DNA of 64,000 bases from Flavobacteriaceae bacterium (GCA_021647985.1 JAKITQ010000002.1:1-64000); one strand, 5' to 3'; positions 30,948-40,360 are shown, counted from the first letter of the stretch. The notes: generated by a model from the letters alone, not told the origin. Made by a program: numbers and translations.

Positions 30948-32081
30948 TTAAAATTCTATATTTTCACTATCAATCATCGTAATTATTTTACCCATTTTTT
31001 TTTGAATGATTTTAAAATGGTGTTTGTCTTCGGGTGTGATAAAAGATATCGCTTCACCAGGGTTTTCGGCACGCCCTGTTCTACCAATTCGGTGGATATA
31101 ATCTTTTGGTGAACGCGGTAATTCATAATTAATTACATGTGGTAAAAAGGCAATATCAATACCTCGAGCCAATAAATCTGTTGCAACCAATACATTTAAC
31201 TCACCGTTTTTAAATTTAAGCAAAGTCTCTTTTCTAGCAGCCTGACTTCTTTTACCGTGAATTGCTGAAGCGTTAATACCATTTTTACGAAGTTTATTTG
31301 CAACATTATCTGCTTTGTACACGGTAGATGTAAAAACCAAAACTTGTTTCAGTTTACCTTGTTGAATAAGATACCTTAAAAGCGGACCTTTTTTTTCTTC
31401 TGAAACAAAATAAGCCACCTGATCTATCAAATCCAAATGGTCTTCATCGGATTCAATTTTAATGATAGAAGGATTATGTAATAAGATTTGATTTATTTCA
31501 TTGACATCATCACTCAAAGTTGCAGAAAACAGTAGGTTTTGCCTCTTTTTAGGTAGTAAATTTAATATTTTATCTACCTCTTCTTTAAAGCCAAGATGTA
31601 ACATTTTATCTGCCTCATCCAATACTAGAGTTTCTATATCGTTTAAATGCACTGCATTATTTTCAACCAATTCTATTAACCTACCTGGAGTGGCAATTAA
31701 AATATTTACATTTTGCATTGCTATCATTTGTGGGTTGATAGAAACTCCACCATACACAGCTAAAGATTTAACCTTACGCGTTAGTTTATTGCCAAAAAGT
31801 TGAAAAACTTCGCCTACTTGTATAGCTAGTTCACGTGTTGGTACCAATACCAAAACATTTACATGCCTGTTTTTCGAAACAAGATTGCCTTGTAAATTCA
31901 TTAAAATGGGTAAAACATAACTAGCAGTTTTACCCGAGCCTGTTTTGGCTATACCCAAAACATCATTCTTGTTTAAAATAGCAGGAATAGCCTCAATTTG
32001 AATGGGATATGGTTTTTTATAACCTTCATTTTCCATTGCTTTTTGTAAAGAAGGTGAAAGGCCTAAGGCGGTAAATGGCAT
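30948..32081 (-). CDS. DEAD/DEAH-box RNA helicase (RhlE-like)
   Basis: AKTGSGKT, PTRELAIQ, VLDEADKML, FSATL, ARGIDI, HRIGRTGRA. Confidence 0.95.
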   Translation of the reverse strand: MPFTALGLSPSLQKAMENEGYKKPYPIQIEAIPAILNKNDVLGIAKTGSGKTASYVLPILMNLQGNLVSKNRHVNVLVLVPTRELAIQVGEVFQLFGNKLTRKVKSLAVYGGVSINPQMIAMQNVNILIATPGRLIELVENNAVHLNDIETLVLDEADKMLHLGFKEEVDKILNLLPKKRQNLLFSATLSDDVNEINQILLHNPSIIKIESDEDHLDLIDQVAYFVSEEKKGPLLRYLIQQGKLKQVLVFTSTVYKADNVANKLRKNGINASAIHGKRSQAARKETLLKFKNGELNVLVATDLLARGIDIAFLPHVINYELPRSPKDYIHRIGRTGRAENPGEAISFITPEDKHHFKIIQKKMGKIITMIDSENIEF

Positions 32082-32217
32082 GTTTTATGTTTTAAAATTA
32101 AATAAGAAAACAAAGATACATTAATTTAATTTTTGATTGAAGAAGTTGGTGTGATGGAATTTAATAGAAAAGTGAAATAATTTCGCGCTTCGAATCTTTA
32201 ATTGCATGTAAAAAAAC

Positions 32218-32257
32218 AATATCCATAATATAGAACCTAATCTTTATTATGGATATT
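32218..32257 (-). terminator. Intrinsic terminator-like hairpin, 12-bp perfect AT-rich stem, followed on the minus strand by T7
   Basis: AATATCCATAAT - N16 - ATTATGGATATT; plus-strand A7 at 32210-32216 reads as T7 on the minus strand. Confidence 0.5.
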
Positions 32258-32722
32258 TGCCGGAACATTAAGCTAATTACAATTGTTTAAAACAATTTTA
32301 ACCAGTTATAAAACTTAATTCACAACTTTATGCTTAAGTTTCTTATGAATACTTTAATTTTTTCCATTTAATTAACCAAAGCTAATTTAATTTTCAAAAT
32401 ACCATATTCACATAGCAATTAATTATCTCTAAAACACCGCCGTATTAAAATTTAATATTGCTATTAAAAACAGACACTTTGTTATTTATCAAAAAGATTA
32501 TTAACTACTAAGTCAAAGCGATGAACTTTAACTAAATAATTAAAGAACTTTTTTATTAATCAAAATTAGGTTTCAATTTTCATCAATTCCTATTTTTATC
32601 AATAAACAAAAGTTTCCTTAAAAACTCTATTCAAAAATATATATAAATAGATGTTTTGGCAAAGATTTCGCCAACTTGTTTTGAACAAGATATGAAGTCT
32701 GTTTATAAACAAATGTTAACAA

Positions 32723-32755
32723 AAATACCCATCCGTAATTTACGAATGGGTATTT
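32723..32755 (-). terminator. Intrinsic terminator of rplS
   Basis: AAATACCCATcCGTAattTACGaATGGGTATTT just past the rplS stop; minus-strand T5 tract. Confidence 0.7.
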
Positions 32756-32776
32756 AATATTTAAAAGTAAAAATGC

Positions 32777-33127
32777 TTAAACTCTTCTTTCTTTAATTTG
32801 AGCTTTTTTACCAGTAAGTTGTCTGAAATAGAATATTCTAGCTCTTCTAACTTTTCCTCTTTTGTTTATTTCAATTTTTTGTATGGCTGGTAAGTTGATT
32901 GGAAATATACGTTCTACACCAACGGTACCCGACATTTTTCTAATTGTAAAAGTTTCTGAACTTCCACTACCACGTCTTTGAATTACCACACCTTTAAAAA
33001 ACTGTGTACGTGTTTTTTTACCTTCTCTAATTTCGTAATAAATAGTAAGCGTATCGCCTGCTGCAAATTCCGGAAGATCTTTTTTTGCTACAAATTCATT
33101 TTGAACAAAATTCACTAAATTTTCCAT
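32777..33127 (-). CDS. rplS: 50S ribosomal protein L19
   Basis: FAAGDTLTIYYEIREG, FKGVVIQRRGSGSSETFTIRKMSGTVGVERIFP. Confidence 0.97.
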   Translation of the reverse strand: MENLVNFVQNEFVAKKDLPEFAAGDTLTIYYEIREGKKTRTQFFKGVVIQRRGSGSSETFTIRKMSGTVGVERIFPINLPAIQKIEINKRGKVRRARIFYFRQLTGKKAQIKERRV

Positions 33128-33275
33128 TATATAAATTTAAAATGGTTGATCAAATATCAACATTCACGATTTTCGTCAGAGGTTAATTTTGAGTTTGCAA
33201 ATTTAATAAAATAAATTTAATATGAAATACTTAAATCAAAAATAAATAATATTTTTTCTAAGCTGTTAAATTGCT

Positions 33276-34016
33276 TTAAAACTGTAGATTAGCATAAAGT
33301 CCGAACTTATTATTTGTGTAAGTAGGGCTTAGTATAAGCTGTGATTCACCCTTGTTAAAGGGGTTCCAATTTTTTAAGGGCTCTAATCTGTAAACCAAAT
33401 CCGTAACTATTATCCCAATACCAGCTCCTACCAAAACATCAGATACCCAATGTTTGTTGTTTAATACCCTAAAAACACCTGTGGTTGTAGCAAATAAGTA
33501 TCCGCTAAAAGCGAGCCATGGATTAGTATCAATAAATTCATGATGTAATACAGTTGCCATAACAAAGGCATTGGATGTGTGACCTGATGGGAAGCTATCA
33601 TTGTCCGATCCATCTGGCCTCATTTCTTTGGTTAAAGTTTTTATACCAATCGTAATCAAACTATTGGTTAATCCGGCAATGGCTAAATATTTTGTTTGTG
33701 TAAAAGCATCATTTTTACTTTTAACTTTAAATATATCAGCCGTATACATAGTAATGACAGGTACAAAAAGCAAAAAATCATCAGCATTGGTTTTGAAATC
33801 AGGAAAGTTTTTTAGAATATTCCTTTGTAAATTTTCTTTGCCAATACTGCCGTTGGAATAATTTATGATTAACCCGGTACCGATAAGAGCTATAGGTACA
33901 ATAGATTTATGTAAAAAAGATTTTTCATTTTTTGGTGTGTTGTAATTTAAAGTATCCTTTTGTCCGAAAGCGAATAAGTGATATAATACTACAATAAAAA
34001 AAAGAAACTCTTTCAT
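33276..34016 (-). CDS. PAP2-family phosphatase
   Basis: KEMRPDG...SFPSGHTSNAF...VFRVLNNKHWVSDVLVGAGIG. Confidence 0.9.
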   Translation of the reverse strand: MKEFLFFIVVLYHLFAFGQKDTLNYNTPKNEKSFLHKSIVPIALIGTGLIINYSNGSIGKENLQRNILKNFPDFKTNADDFLLFVPVITMYTADIFKVKSKNDAFTQTKYLAIAGLTNSLITIGIKTLTKEMRPDGSDNDSFPSGHTSNAFVMATVLHHEFIDTNPWLAFSGYLFATTTGVFRVLNNKHWVSDVLVGAGIGIIVTDLVYRLEPLKNWNPFNKGESQLILSPTYTNNKFGLYANLQF

Positions 34017-34017
34017 T

Positions 34018-34704
34018 TTAAGTATTACTTTTATTTAGTAGATCAGGTCTGATGTTTTGAGTTCTTTTAACAGCTTCGTCATGACGCCATTGCTCAATTT
34101 TCGGAAAATTACCAGATAATAATACCTCAGGCACTTTTAAACCTTTGTATACGGCAGGTCTGGTGTAAACTGGTGGAGCCAATAGATCATCTTGAAATGA
34201 ATCCGTTAAAGCCGATGTTTCATCTCCTAATACATCTGGAATTAATCTTATTACAGCATCGCATAATACCGCTGCAGCAAGTTCGCCACCCGATAAAACA
34301 TAATCACCAATAGAGATTTCTTTTGTAATAAATTTATCTCTAACTCTTTGATCAACACCCTTGTAATGACCTGTTAAAATAATTATATTCTTTGCAGATG
34401 ATAAGATGTTGGCGGTTTTCTGATTTAGAGTTATAGCATCAGGAGTCATGTAGATCACTTCATCATATTCCCTTTCCAAAAATAATTGGCTGATACATTT
34501 GTCAATGGGTTCGATCATCAAAACCATTCCGGCACCACCGCCAAATTGATAATCGTCAATTTTACCATATTTGTTTAAGGCATATTTTCGAAGGTCGTGA
34601 AAATGTACTTCAACTAGAGATTTGTTTATAGCTCGTTTTATGATGGAATGTTCAAACGGACTTTTAATTAAATCTGGTGAAACAGTAATAATATCTATTC
34701 GCAT
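34018..34704 (-). CDS. trmD: tRNA (guanine37-N1)-methyltransferase
   Basis: [52 protein letters not shown]. Confidence 0.96.
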   Translation of the reverse strand: MRIDIITVSPDLIKSPFEHSIIKRAINKSLVEVHFHDLRKYALNKYGKIDDYQFGGGAGMVLMIEPIDKCISQLFLEREYDEVIYMTPDAITLNQKTANILSSAKNIIILTGHYKGVDQRVRDKFITKEISIGDYVLSGGELAAAVLCDAVIRLIPDVLGDETSALTDSFQDDLLAPPVYTRPAVYKGLKVPEVLLSGNFPKIEQWRHDEAVKRTQNIRPDLLNKSNT

Positions 34705-34881
34705 TGGGCAAAGGTACTTTTTTTAAAAATACAAATTTGAAGTTGCGCTTATCGTTTTGGCTATGCTTCTGTTGTGGACTAAATTGGTCAAAATTTTCCA
34801 TTGTTAATTTTATTCCTTAAATTAGAAATAACTTAGGTAAAGCTCTAAACTACAATAGAGTATAGTCATTATTACTGCCTG

Positions 34882-35559
34882 TTAATTTATTAATTCCTCT
34901 AAAGGTTTGCTATATTTCTTCAGTATATTCTCAAATATTTTCTTTTCCGTTTCCTCCCCAACTTTATTCGAAAATCCTAAAAAATGTTTGACTATTTTTT
35001 TATCTATATTGATTACATATGCAGCTGGAAATATATGAGAATGTTTAAACTTATCGAAATATAATATATCATTATATTTACCTAATTTCTTTTCTATTGG
35101 AATCAAATGAATTCTCGAATCATATTTTGAGGCCAGTTTTTTAACATTATTTCTTTTGTCTCCAAAAAACACAAAAAATTCAACGTTGTCAGCATAAATT
35201 CTGCATAATTCATTAATTAATTTTATTTCGTTTATACAAGTAGTACAATAAAAGTTTGTCACCCAAATGAAGATTGGTTTTACAATACTATCGGTGTAAA
35301 CTATTTTTTTATTTATTGACTTAAATTTATGACTCGAAATGTACTTTCCTTCTACACAATTATTAATAATAATTTTTCTGAACTTATTTATGTCTTCTTT
35401 ATTTCCTTTTGCGGCTGCTTGAAAGAACTTTTTAGAAACACTTTGTACACAATTGAAACCTGTAGTTTCTAGATACTCTTTCTTACCGACTTGACTATAA
35501 AGTTGAATAAAACTAAATAATATTACAATGATGAAAATGTTTTTCATAATAGGTGCCAA
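34882..35559 (-). CDS. Secreted thioredoxin-fold-like protein with CTTC motif
   Basis: Signal peptide; FIWVTNFYCTTCINEIKLINEL ... HIFPAAYVINIDKKIVKHFLGF resembles TlpA/thioredoxin-like families. Confidence 0.6.
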   Translation of the reverse strand: MAPIMKNIFIIVILFSFIQLYSQVGKKEYLETTGFNCVQSVSKKFFQAAAKGNKEDINKFRKIIINNCVEGKYISSHKFKSINKKIVYTDSIVKPIFIWVTNFYCTTCINEIKLINELCRIYADNVEFFVFFGDKRNNVKKLASKYDSRIHLIPIEKKLGKYNDILYFDKFKHSHIFPAAYVINIDKKIVKHFLGFSNKVGEETEKKIFENILKKYSKPLEELIN

Positions 35560-35642
35560 CGTTAAAATATCGTTTCGTTTTAATAAAAGATATTATCTGA
35601 TAAGCGAAGTTCATGTTTTTTTATAAGAAAGTCAAGTTTTTT

Positions 35643-36551
35643 TTATAAAAGATAAGCTGCTTTAATCATTCTATCATTTTTAAAAATATCTTTTTTTAAC
35701 GCTATATTTCTAAAACCTTTTTTAAGTAATAGCGCTTTGGTTTCATTGCCAAAATATTGATTAATTTCAAAATAAAGTTGTCCATTTTTATTTAAATTTT
35801 TCTTGGCCAAATCGGCTATTTTATCATAAAAAATTAAAGCGTTTTCATTTTTCACAAATAAAGCAAGGTGTGGCTCGTACTGTAAAACATTATTATTTAT
35901 TTCATGTTTTTCCAATTCTCGTACATATGGTGGGTTACTTATGATAAGGTCGAATTTTACAGAAAATTTTTTCGTATTGAGAATGTCTTTATGAAGAAAT
36001 TGTATGTCTACACCGTTTAATTTAGCATTATATTTTGCTACCTCCAAGGCTTTATCTGATATGTCTAGAGCCCAAATAGTAGCATTTGAAATATTTTTAG
36101 CCAATGCGATGGCAATGCAGCCACTACCGGTACCAATGTCTATAATGTTGAGGTTTGTTGTTTGTGTTCGAAATTTGTTATTCGTAATTAATTTTTCACT
36201 TTTCACTTTTAACTTTCTACTTTCAACTCCTTCAATTACCCACTTAACAAGTTCTTCAGTTTCTGGCCTAGGTATTAAGACATTTGCATCCACTTTAAAA
36301 TTTAAGCCATAAAACTCTGTTGCGCCTAATATGTATTGTATGGGTATTTCTTTTTTTAATTTCGCTAAAGCGGAATGGTATTTTTGTTCTGCTTCAAAAA
36401 CAATTTCCAAATTGGGATCTAAAGCAAGATCGATTCTATTTAAATTTAAAAAGGAATAAGTAAGTAAATAAAAAAAGTTATCTATTTCTTGTTTGGGATA
36501 TAGATTTAAAAGTTCTTTTTTAAAGATATTTTTAAATTTTTTAATTGTCAT
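35643..36551 (-). CDS. prmC: Peptide chain release factor N5-glutamine methyltransferase, with apparent in-frame repeat insertion
   Basis: VLIPRPETEELV, IDIGTGSGCIAIALAK, DLIISNPPYV. Confidence 0.95.
   Translation of the reverse strand: MTIKKFKNIFKKELLNLYPKQEIDNFFYLLTYSFLNLNRIDLALDPNLEIVFEAEQKYHSALAKLKKEIPIQYILGATEFYGLNFKVDANVLIPRPETEELVKWVIEGVESRKLKVKSEKLITNNKFRTQTTNLNIIDIGTGSGCIAIALAKNISNATIWALDISDKALEVAKYNAKLNGVDIQFLHKDILNTKKFSVKFDLIISNPPYVRELEKHEINNNVLQYEPHLALFVKNENALIFYDKIADLAKKNLNKNGQLYFEINQYFGNETKALLLKKGFRNIALKKDIFKNDRMIKAAYLL
36180..36235. repeat. Same repeat family on the opposite strand, inside prmC
   Basis: reverse complement reads gttgaaagtagaaagttaaaagtgaaaagtgaaaaattaattacgaa. 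Confidence 0.65.
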
Positions 36552-36574
36552 TATCTTGATCTTGTCTTCTTATA

Positions 36575-37063
36575 TTATAAATTTTTAAGCATCCAAACAT
36601 TACAGGAATAATGACTGGTATTGCCTAGTGCTTTATCAATAATTTGAAACCCGTTCTTTTTATATAAATTAATTGCCGCATTCATACCCGGAAATGTTTC
36701 TAAATAACATTGTTTATACCCTGAGTTTTTAGCGAAATCTATACATTTTAAAATTAGCTGTTTGCCTATTTTTAATCCTCTAGCTTTTGGCAACATATAC
36801 ATTTTTTGCAGCTCACAAATGTCTGATTTTCCATTTTTCAATTTATTAATACCACAGCCAGCTACAATTTCATGGTTTAGTGTAACCACATAATAAATAG
36901 ACTTTTTATGTGTATATGCCTCGAACATTGCATTGGTTTCACTATCAGTGTAAGCGGTACCTTCTATGGCAACATTAAGTTCTTCAAGCGTAGATTTTAT
37001 TATTTTAGCAATTGAATCATTGTCTTTTTTTTGTATTTCTCTTAGTTCTATATTGTAAGTCAT
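36575..37063 (-). CDS. GNAT family N-acetyltransferase
   Basis: ELQKMYMLPKARGLKIGKQLILKCIDFAKNSGYKQCYLET. Confidence 0.9.
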   Translation of the reverse strand: MTYNIELREIQKKDNDSIAKIIKSTLEELNVAIEGTAYTDSETNAMFEAYTHKKSIYYVVTLNHEIVAGCGINKLKNGKSDICELQKMYMLPKARGLKIGKQLILKCIDFAKNSGYKQCYLETFPGMNAAINLYKKNGFQIIDKALGNTSHYSCNVWMLKNL

Positions 37064-37067
37064 AAAT

Positions 37068-37397
37068 TTAAGGGCATCTCTATTAACTCCTTCGCATTAA
37101 AATTTTTAGAGCTTTTCTTAGACGATTCAAAATTTTTAAAGCACTATCTAGATAATGCAATGAAATTTTGTGAAGTATAAGGGAAGCTCTAAAAACCTTA
37201 TGGGAACAAAGATAAGAAACAATATACTCATAACTTATTTTTTAAAATAGCTATGGCTATTAAAAAAAAATCATTTCACATCTTAAGACCGTTGCAAAAG
37301 ATGACCTTAAATAAGTAAAAAAACAGTTTTGCAACGGTCTTATCTTATAACTTATCTTTGTTTTTTAAAAGAAATGAGTTAATAGAGATACCCTTAA
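37068..37397. mobile_element. Putative non-autonomous MITE-like element with nested inverted repeats
   Basis: Terminal TTAAGGGCATCTCTATTAACTC (37068-37089) against reverse complement of GAGTTAATAGAGATACCCTTAA (37376-37397), 21/22 matches; three further internal inverted repeats; no ORF. Confidence 0.65.
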
Positions 37398-37471
37398 GGC
37401 ATAAATAAAAAGTAAAATTAATTATTTAAAATATTCTTTTTTATAGTTTTGTAAAATAAAATAGCATTGCA

Positions 37472-38539
37472 TTGAAAATTCACGAAAAATATATGCGCCG
37501 TTGCCTAAATTTGGCCAATAATGGTCTGGGTAATACTTACCCAAATCCACTGGTGGGAAGTGTTGTGGTTTATAATGATAGAATTATTGGAGAGGGATGG
37601 CACAGAAAAGCAGGTGAACCACATGCCGAAGTAAATGCGATCTGTGCTGTTAAAGACAAAAATTTATTATCTAAATCAACCATTTATATAAATTTAGAAC
37701 CCTGTTCTCATCATGGTAGAACACCGCCCTGTGCAGATTTGATAATTGAAATGCAAATAAAAAAAGTGGTTATCGGTACGATTGATTTTAATACGGAAGT
37801 GCATGGCAAGGGAATTGAAAGGTTGGAGAAAGCTGGTTGTGAGGTTGTTGTAGGTGTTTTAGAGAAAGCATGTAGGTTTTTGAATAGACGTTTCTTTACG
37901 TTTCATCAACAAAAAAGACCATATATTATATTGAAATGGGCTGAGACAAAAGATGGTTTTATTTTTCCGGAAGAAAATACGGGTAAAATAAATGAGCCTG
38001 TTTGGATTTCGAATGCCTATTCACTACAGTTAGTGCATAAATGGCGAACTGAAGAACAGTCGATTTTAGTGGGGACAAATACCGTTGTTAAGGATAATCC
38101 AAAATTAAATGCCCGTAATTATTATGGCGACTCACCTATAAGAATAGCATTGGACAGGCAATTAAGAATCCCAAAAAATTATAATTTCTTTGATGGAGAC
38201 ATAGAAACGATTATATTTACTGAGAGGGAGATGATTGATGAAAAAGGGGTAATAAACTGGGTTAAAATTGATTTTTCAAAAAATGTAGCAAATCAAATTT
38301 TAACTGTCTTATATAAAAAAGGAGTTCAATCCTTAATAATTGAAGGAGGTTCTAAAATTTTAAATAGTTTTATGGAATTTGATTTATGGGATGAAGCAAG
38401 AGTCTTTACAAGTGAAACTAGTTTTTTTAAGGGGATAAGTGCTCCTGATATTAATGGTAAAAGAATAAATGAATCATTCAATTGCCTTATAAAAAAAGAT
38501 ATAAGTAACAACAAACTCTCAATTTATTTAAATGATTAA
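37472..38539 (+). CDS. ribD: Bifunctional riboflavin biosynthesis deaminase/reductase; TTG start
   Basis: YMRRCLNLANNGLGNTYPNPLVG, GEPHAEVNAI, LEPCSHHGRTPPCADLI. Confidence 0.95.
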   Translation: MKIHEKYMRRCLNLANNGLGNTYPNPLVGSVVVYNDRIIGEGWHRKAGEPHAEVNAICAVKDKNLLSKSTIYINLEPCSHHGRTPPCADLIIEMQIKKVVIGTIDFNTEVHGKGIERLEKAGCEVVVGVLEKACRFLNRRFFTFHQQKRPYIILKWAETKDGFIFPEENTGKINEPVWISNAYSLQLVHKWRTEEQSILVGTNTVVKDNPKLNARNYYGDSPIRIALDRQLRIPKNYNFFDGDIETIIFTEREMIDEKGVINWVKIDFSKNVANQILTVLYKKGVQSLIIEGGSKILNSFMEFDLWDEARVFTSETSFFKGISAPDINGKRINESFNCLIKKDISNNKLSIYLND

Positions 38540-39161
38540 AAATATTATATTTGATTTAGGTGATGTTTTTATCAATTTAGATCATTCAAAGTCCGAAACT
38601 GAAATGCTAAAATTGGGAATTCAAAAGTTTACCGATGAAATGCTAGATTGTAATGTGTCACATGAAAAGGGTTTGATCTCTACAGAAGAATTTTTGTCGT
38701 ATTATAAAGATATATTTTCAAAATTATCGAATGAGCAATTTATTGATTCGTGGAATTCTATTATAAATGACTTTCCTAAATATAGACTTTCTTTTTTAGA
38801 AAAAATTCAAAATAATTACCGTTTGTTTTTGTTGAGTAATACGAATGAATTACACATAGAGTATTTTAAGAATCTAGTAGGATATGATTTTTATACTCGT
38901 TTTGTAGATTCCTTTGAAAAGATTTATTATTCACATCTTATTCATCATAGAAAACCAGAGAAAGAGTCTTTTGAATTGATTATCCAAGAGAATAAATTAA
39001 AAGTTGCTGAAACTCTATTCGTAGATGATAGTTTGATTAATATAATCGGAGCAAAGAAACTAGGTTTAAAAACGTGGCATTTAATTCCTGTTAAAGAAGA
39101 TGTGGTAAATATGTATGAGATAAAAAATAGTTTATTTGGTCAACAAAAAGTAGGAACCTAA
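38532..39161 (+). CDS. HAD-family hydrolase
   Basis: NIIFDLGDVFINLD, LLSNTNELH, KPEKESFELI, LFVDDSLINIIGAKKLGL. Confidence 0.9.
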   Translation: MIKNIIFDLGDVFINLDHSKSETEMLKLGIQKFTDEMLDCNVSHEKGLISTEEFLSYYKDIFSKLSNEQFIDSWNSIINDFPKYRLSFLEKIQNNYRLFLLSNTNELHIEYFKNLVGYDFYTRFVDSFEKIYYSHLIHHRKPEKESFELIIQENKLKVAETLFVDDSLINIIGAKKLGLKTWHLIPVKEDVVNMYEIKNSLFGQQKVGT

Positions 39162-39179
39162 TCATTTAAATTTTATTTT

Positions 39180-39791
39180 TTGCAAGAAACAGATGCATAT
39201 AAAACGATATCAAAACCTTCACATGAAGCAGTTTATAAAGAGAAAGGCAGTAAGTTTTTAGCTTATGCCTTTCCAATTGGTTCAGAAGAAGAGGTTTTGC
39301 CAATTATTAGAAAGTTAAGAGAAAGCCATCATAAAGCTAGGCATTGGTGTTATGCATGGCGTATTGGAGTTGATAAGGTTGTGTTTCGAGCTAATGATGA
39401 TGGAGAGCCAAACAACAGCGCGGGTATGCCAATATATGGTCAAATCTTGTCTTTCGAACTTACAGATGTATTAATTGTTGTTGTAAGGTATTTTGGTGGA
39501 ACAAAACTAGGTGTAGGTGGGTTGATTAGTGCTTACAAAACTTCGGCGAACCTTGCTTTGCATAGCTCCGAAATTATTAATAAAACCATTGATATTCATT
39601 TTAAATTGCAATTTGATTATGTAAATATGAATAAGGTTATGCGATTAATAAAAGAAAAAAATATTCATTTAATTTCACAAGAAATGAATTTAGATTGTAA
39701 AATAGAACTGTTAGTTAGAAAAAATGATGCAACACAAATAAAAATACTATTTGAAGATTTACGTTGTGTAAAAATTAAGCAGGTACACTAA
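39180..39791 (+). CDS. IMPACT/YigZ family protein; TTG start
   Basis: KEKGSKFLAYAFPI, ANDDGEPNNSAGMPI, VVRYFGGTKLGVGGLI. Confidence 0.93.
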   Translation: MQETDAYKTISKPSHEAVYKEKGSKFLAYAFPIGSEEEVLPIIRKLRESHHKARHWCYAWRIGVDKVVFRANDDGEPNNSAGMPIYGQILSFELTDVLIVVVRYFGGTKLGVGGLISAYKTSANLALHSSEIINKTIDIHFKLQFDYVNMNKVMRLIKEKNIHLISQEMNLDCKIELLVRKNDATQIKILFEDLRCVKIKQVH

Positions 39792-40209
39792 AAAGTGGAT
39801 AAATCTTGTCTAGTAAATATTTAGGTGCTTTGATGGGTTTGTTGTTTTTCATATCAATAAAAACCAAACTGGTAAAACCGGTAGTTAACAGTTCTTTTTT
39901 TTCATTATAAATTTCAAAGTCAAATTCTATTTTTACAAGAGGTTTTTTACTTAAAATTGTTACAATTGTAAGAAGGTCGTCATATTTAGCGGGTTTATGA
40001 AAATTAACATTTAATTTTAAAACGGGTAACATAATACCATTTTCTTCAAGACTTTTGTAGTTAACTCCAAGGTTTCTAAGCCATTCAACTCTGCCTACCT
40101 CAAAAAATTGGGCATAATTTCCATAATAAACATAGCCCATTTGGTCGGTTTCACTATATCGAACTCTTAGTTTATTTTCGTTTTTAATCATTTTTTTCGT
40201 AATTTGCAC
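39775..40209 (-). CDS. Acyl-CoA thioesterase (4HBT/YbgC-like)
   Basis: RVRYSETDQMGYVYYGNYAQFFEVGRVEWLR. Confidence 0.93.
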   Translation of the reverse strand: MQITKKMIKNENKLRVRYSETDQMGYVYYGNYAQFFEVGRVEWLRNLGVNYKSLEENGIMLPVLKLNVNFHKPAKYDDLLTIVTILSKKPLVKIEFDFEIYNEKKELLTTGFTSLVFIDMKNNKPIKAPKYLLDKIYPLFSVPA

Positions 40210-40275
40210 AAGCGTTATAGTTTACGTAAAAAAAAGTTAATAAGCAATAGCGATTTAATTTTTTTATACTAAACT

Positions 40276-40284
40276 TTATTCACA
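40276..40284 (+). promoter_or_regulatory. DnaA-box-like site TTATTCACA upstream of dnaA
   Basis: Exact match to TTATNCACA, 77 bp before the dnaA start. Confidence 0.45.
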
Positions 40285-40360
40285 CTTTTGTAATGTGATA
40301 GAGTAGCAATATTATATTATAAAAAGGGAACAATACTAATTTCAAAATTTTTCAGCTAAA

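Noticed and set aside
36004-36312. 102-aa plus-strand ORF opposite prmC
   Set aside because: Antisense to a strong prmC call; no recognisable motif.
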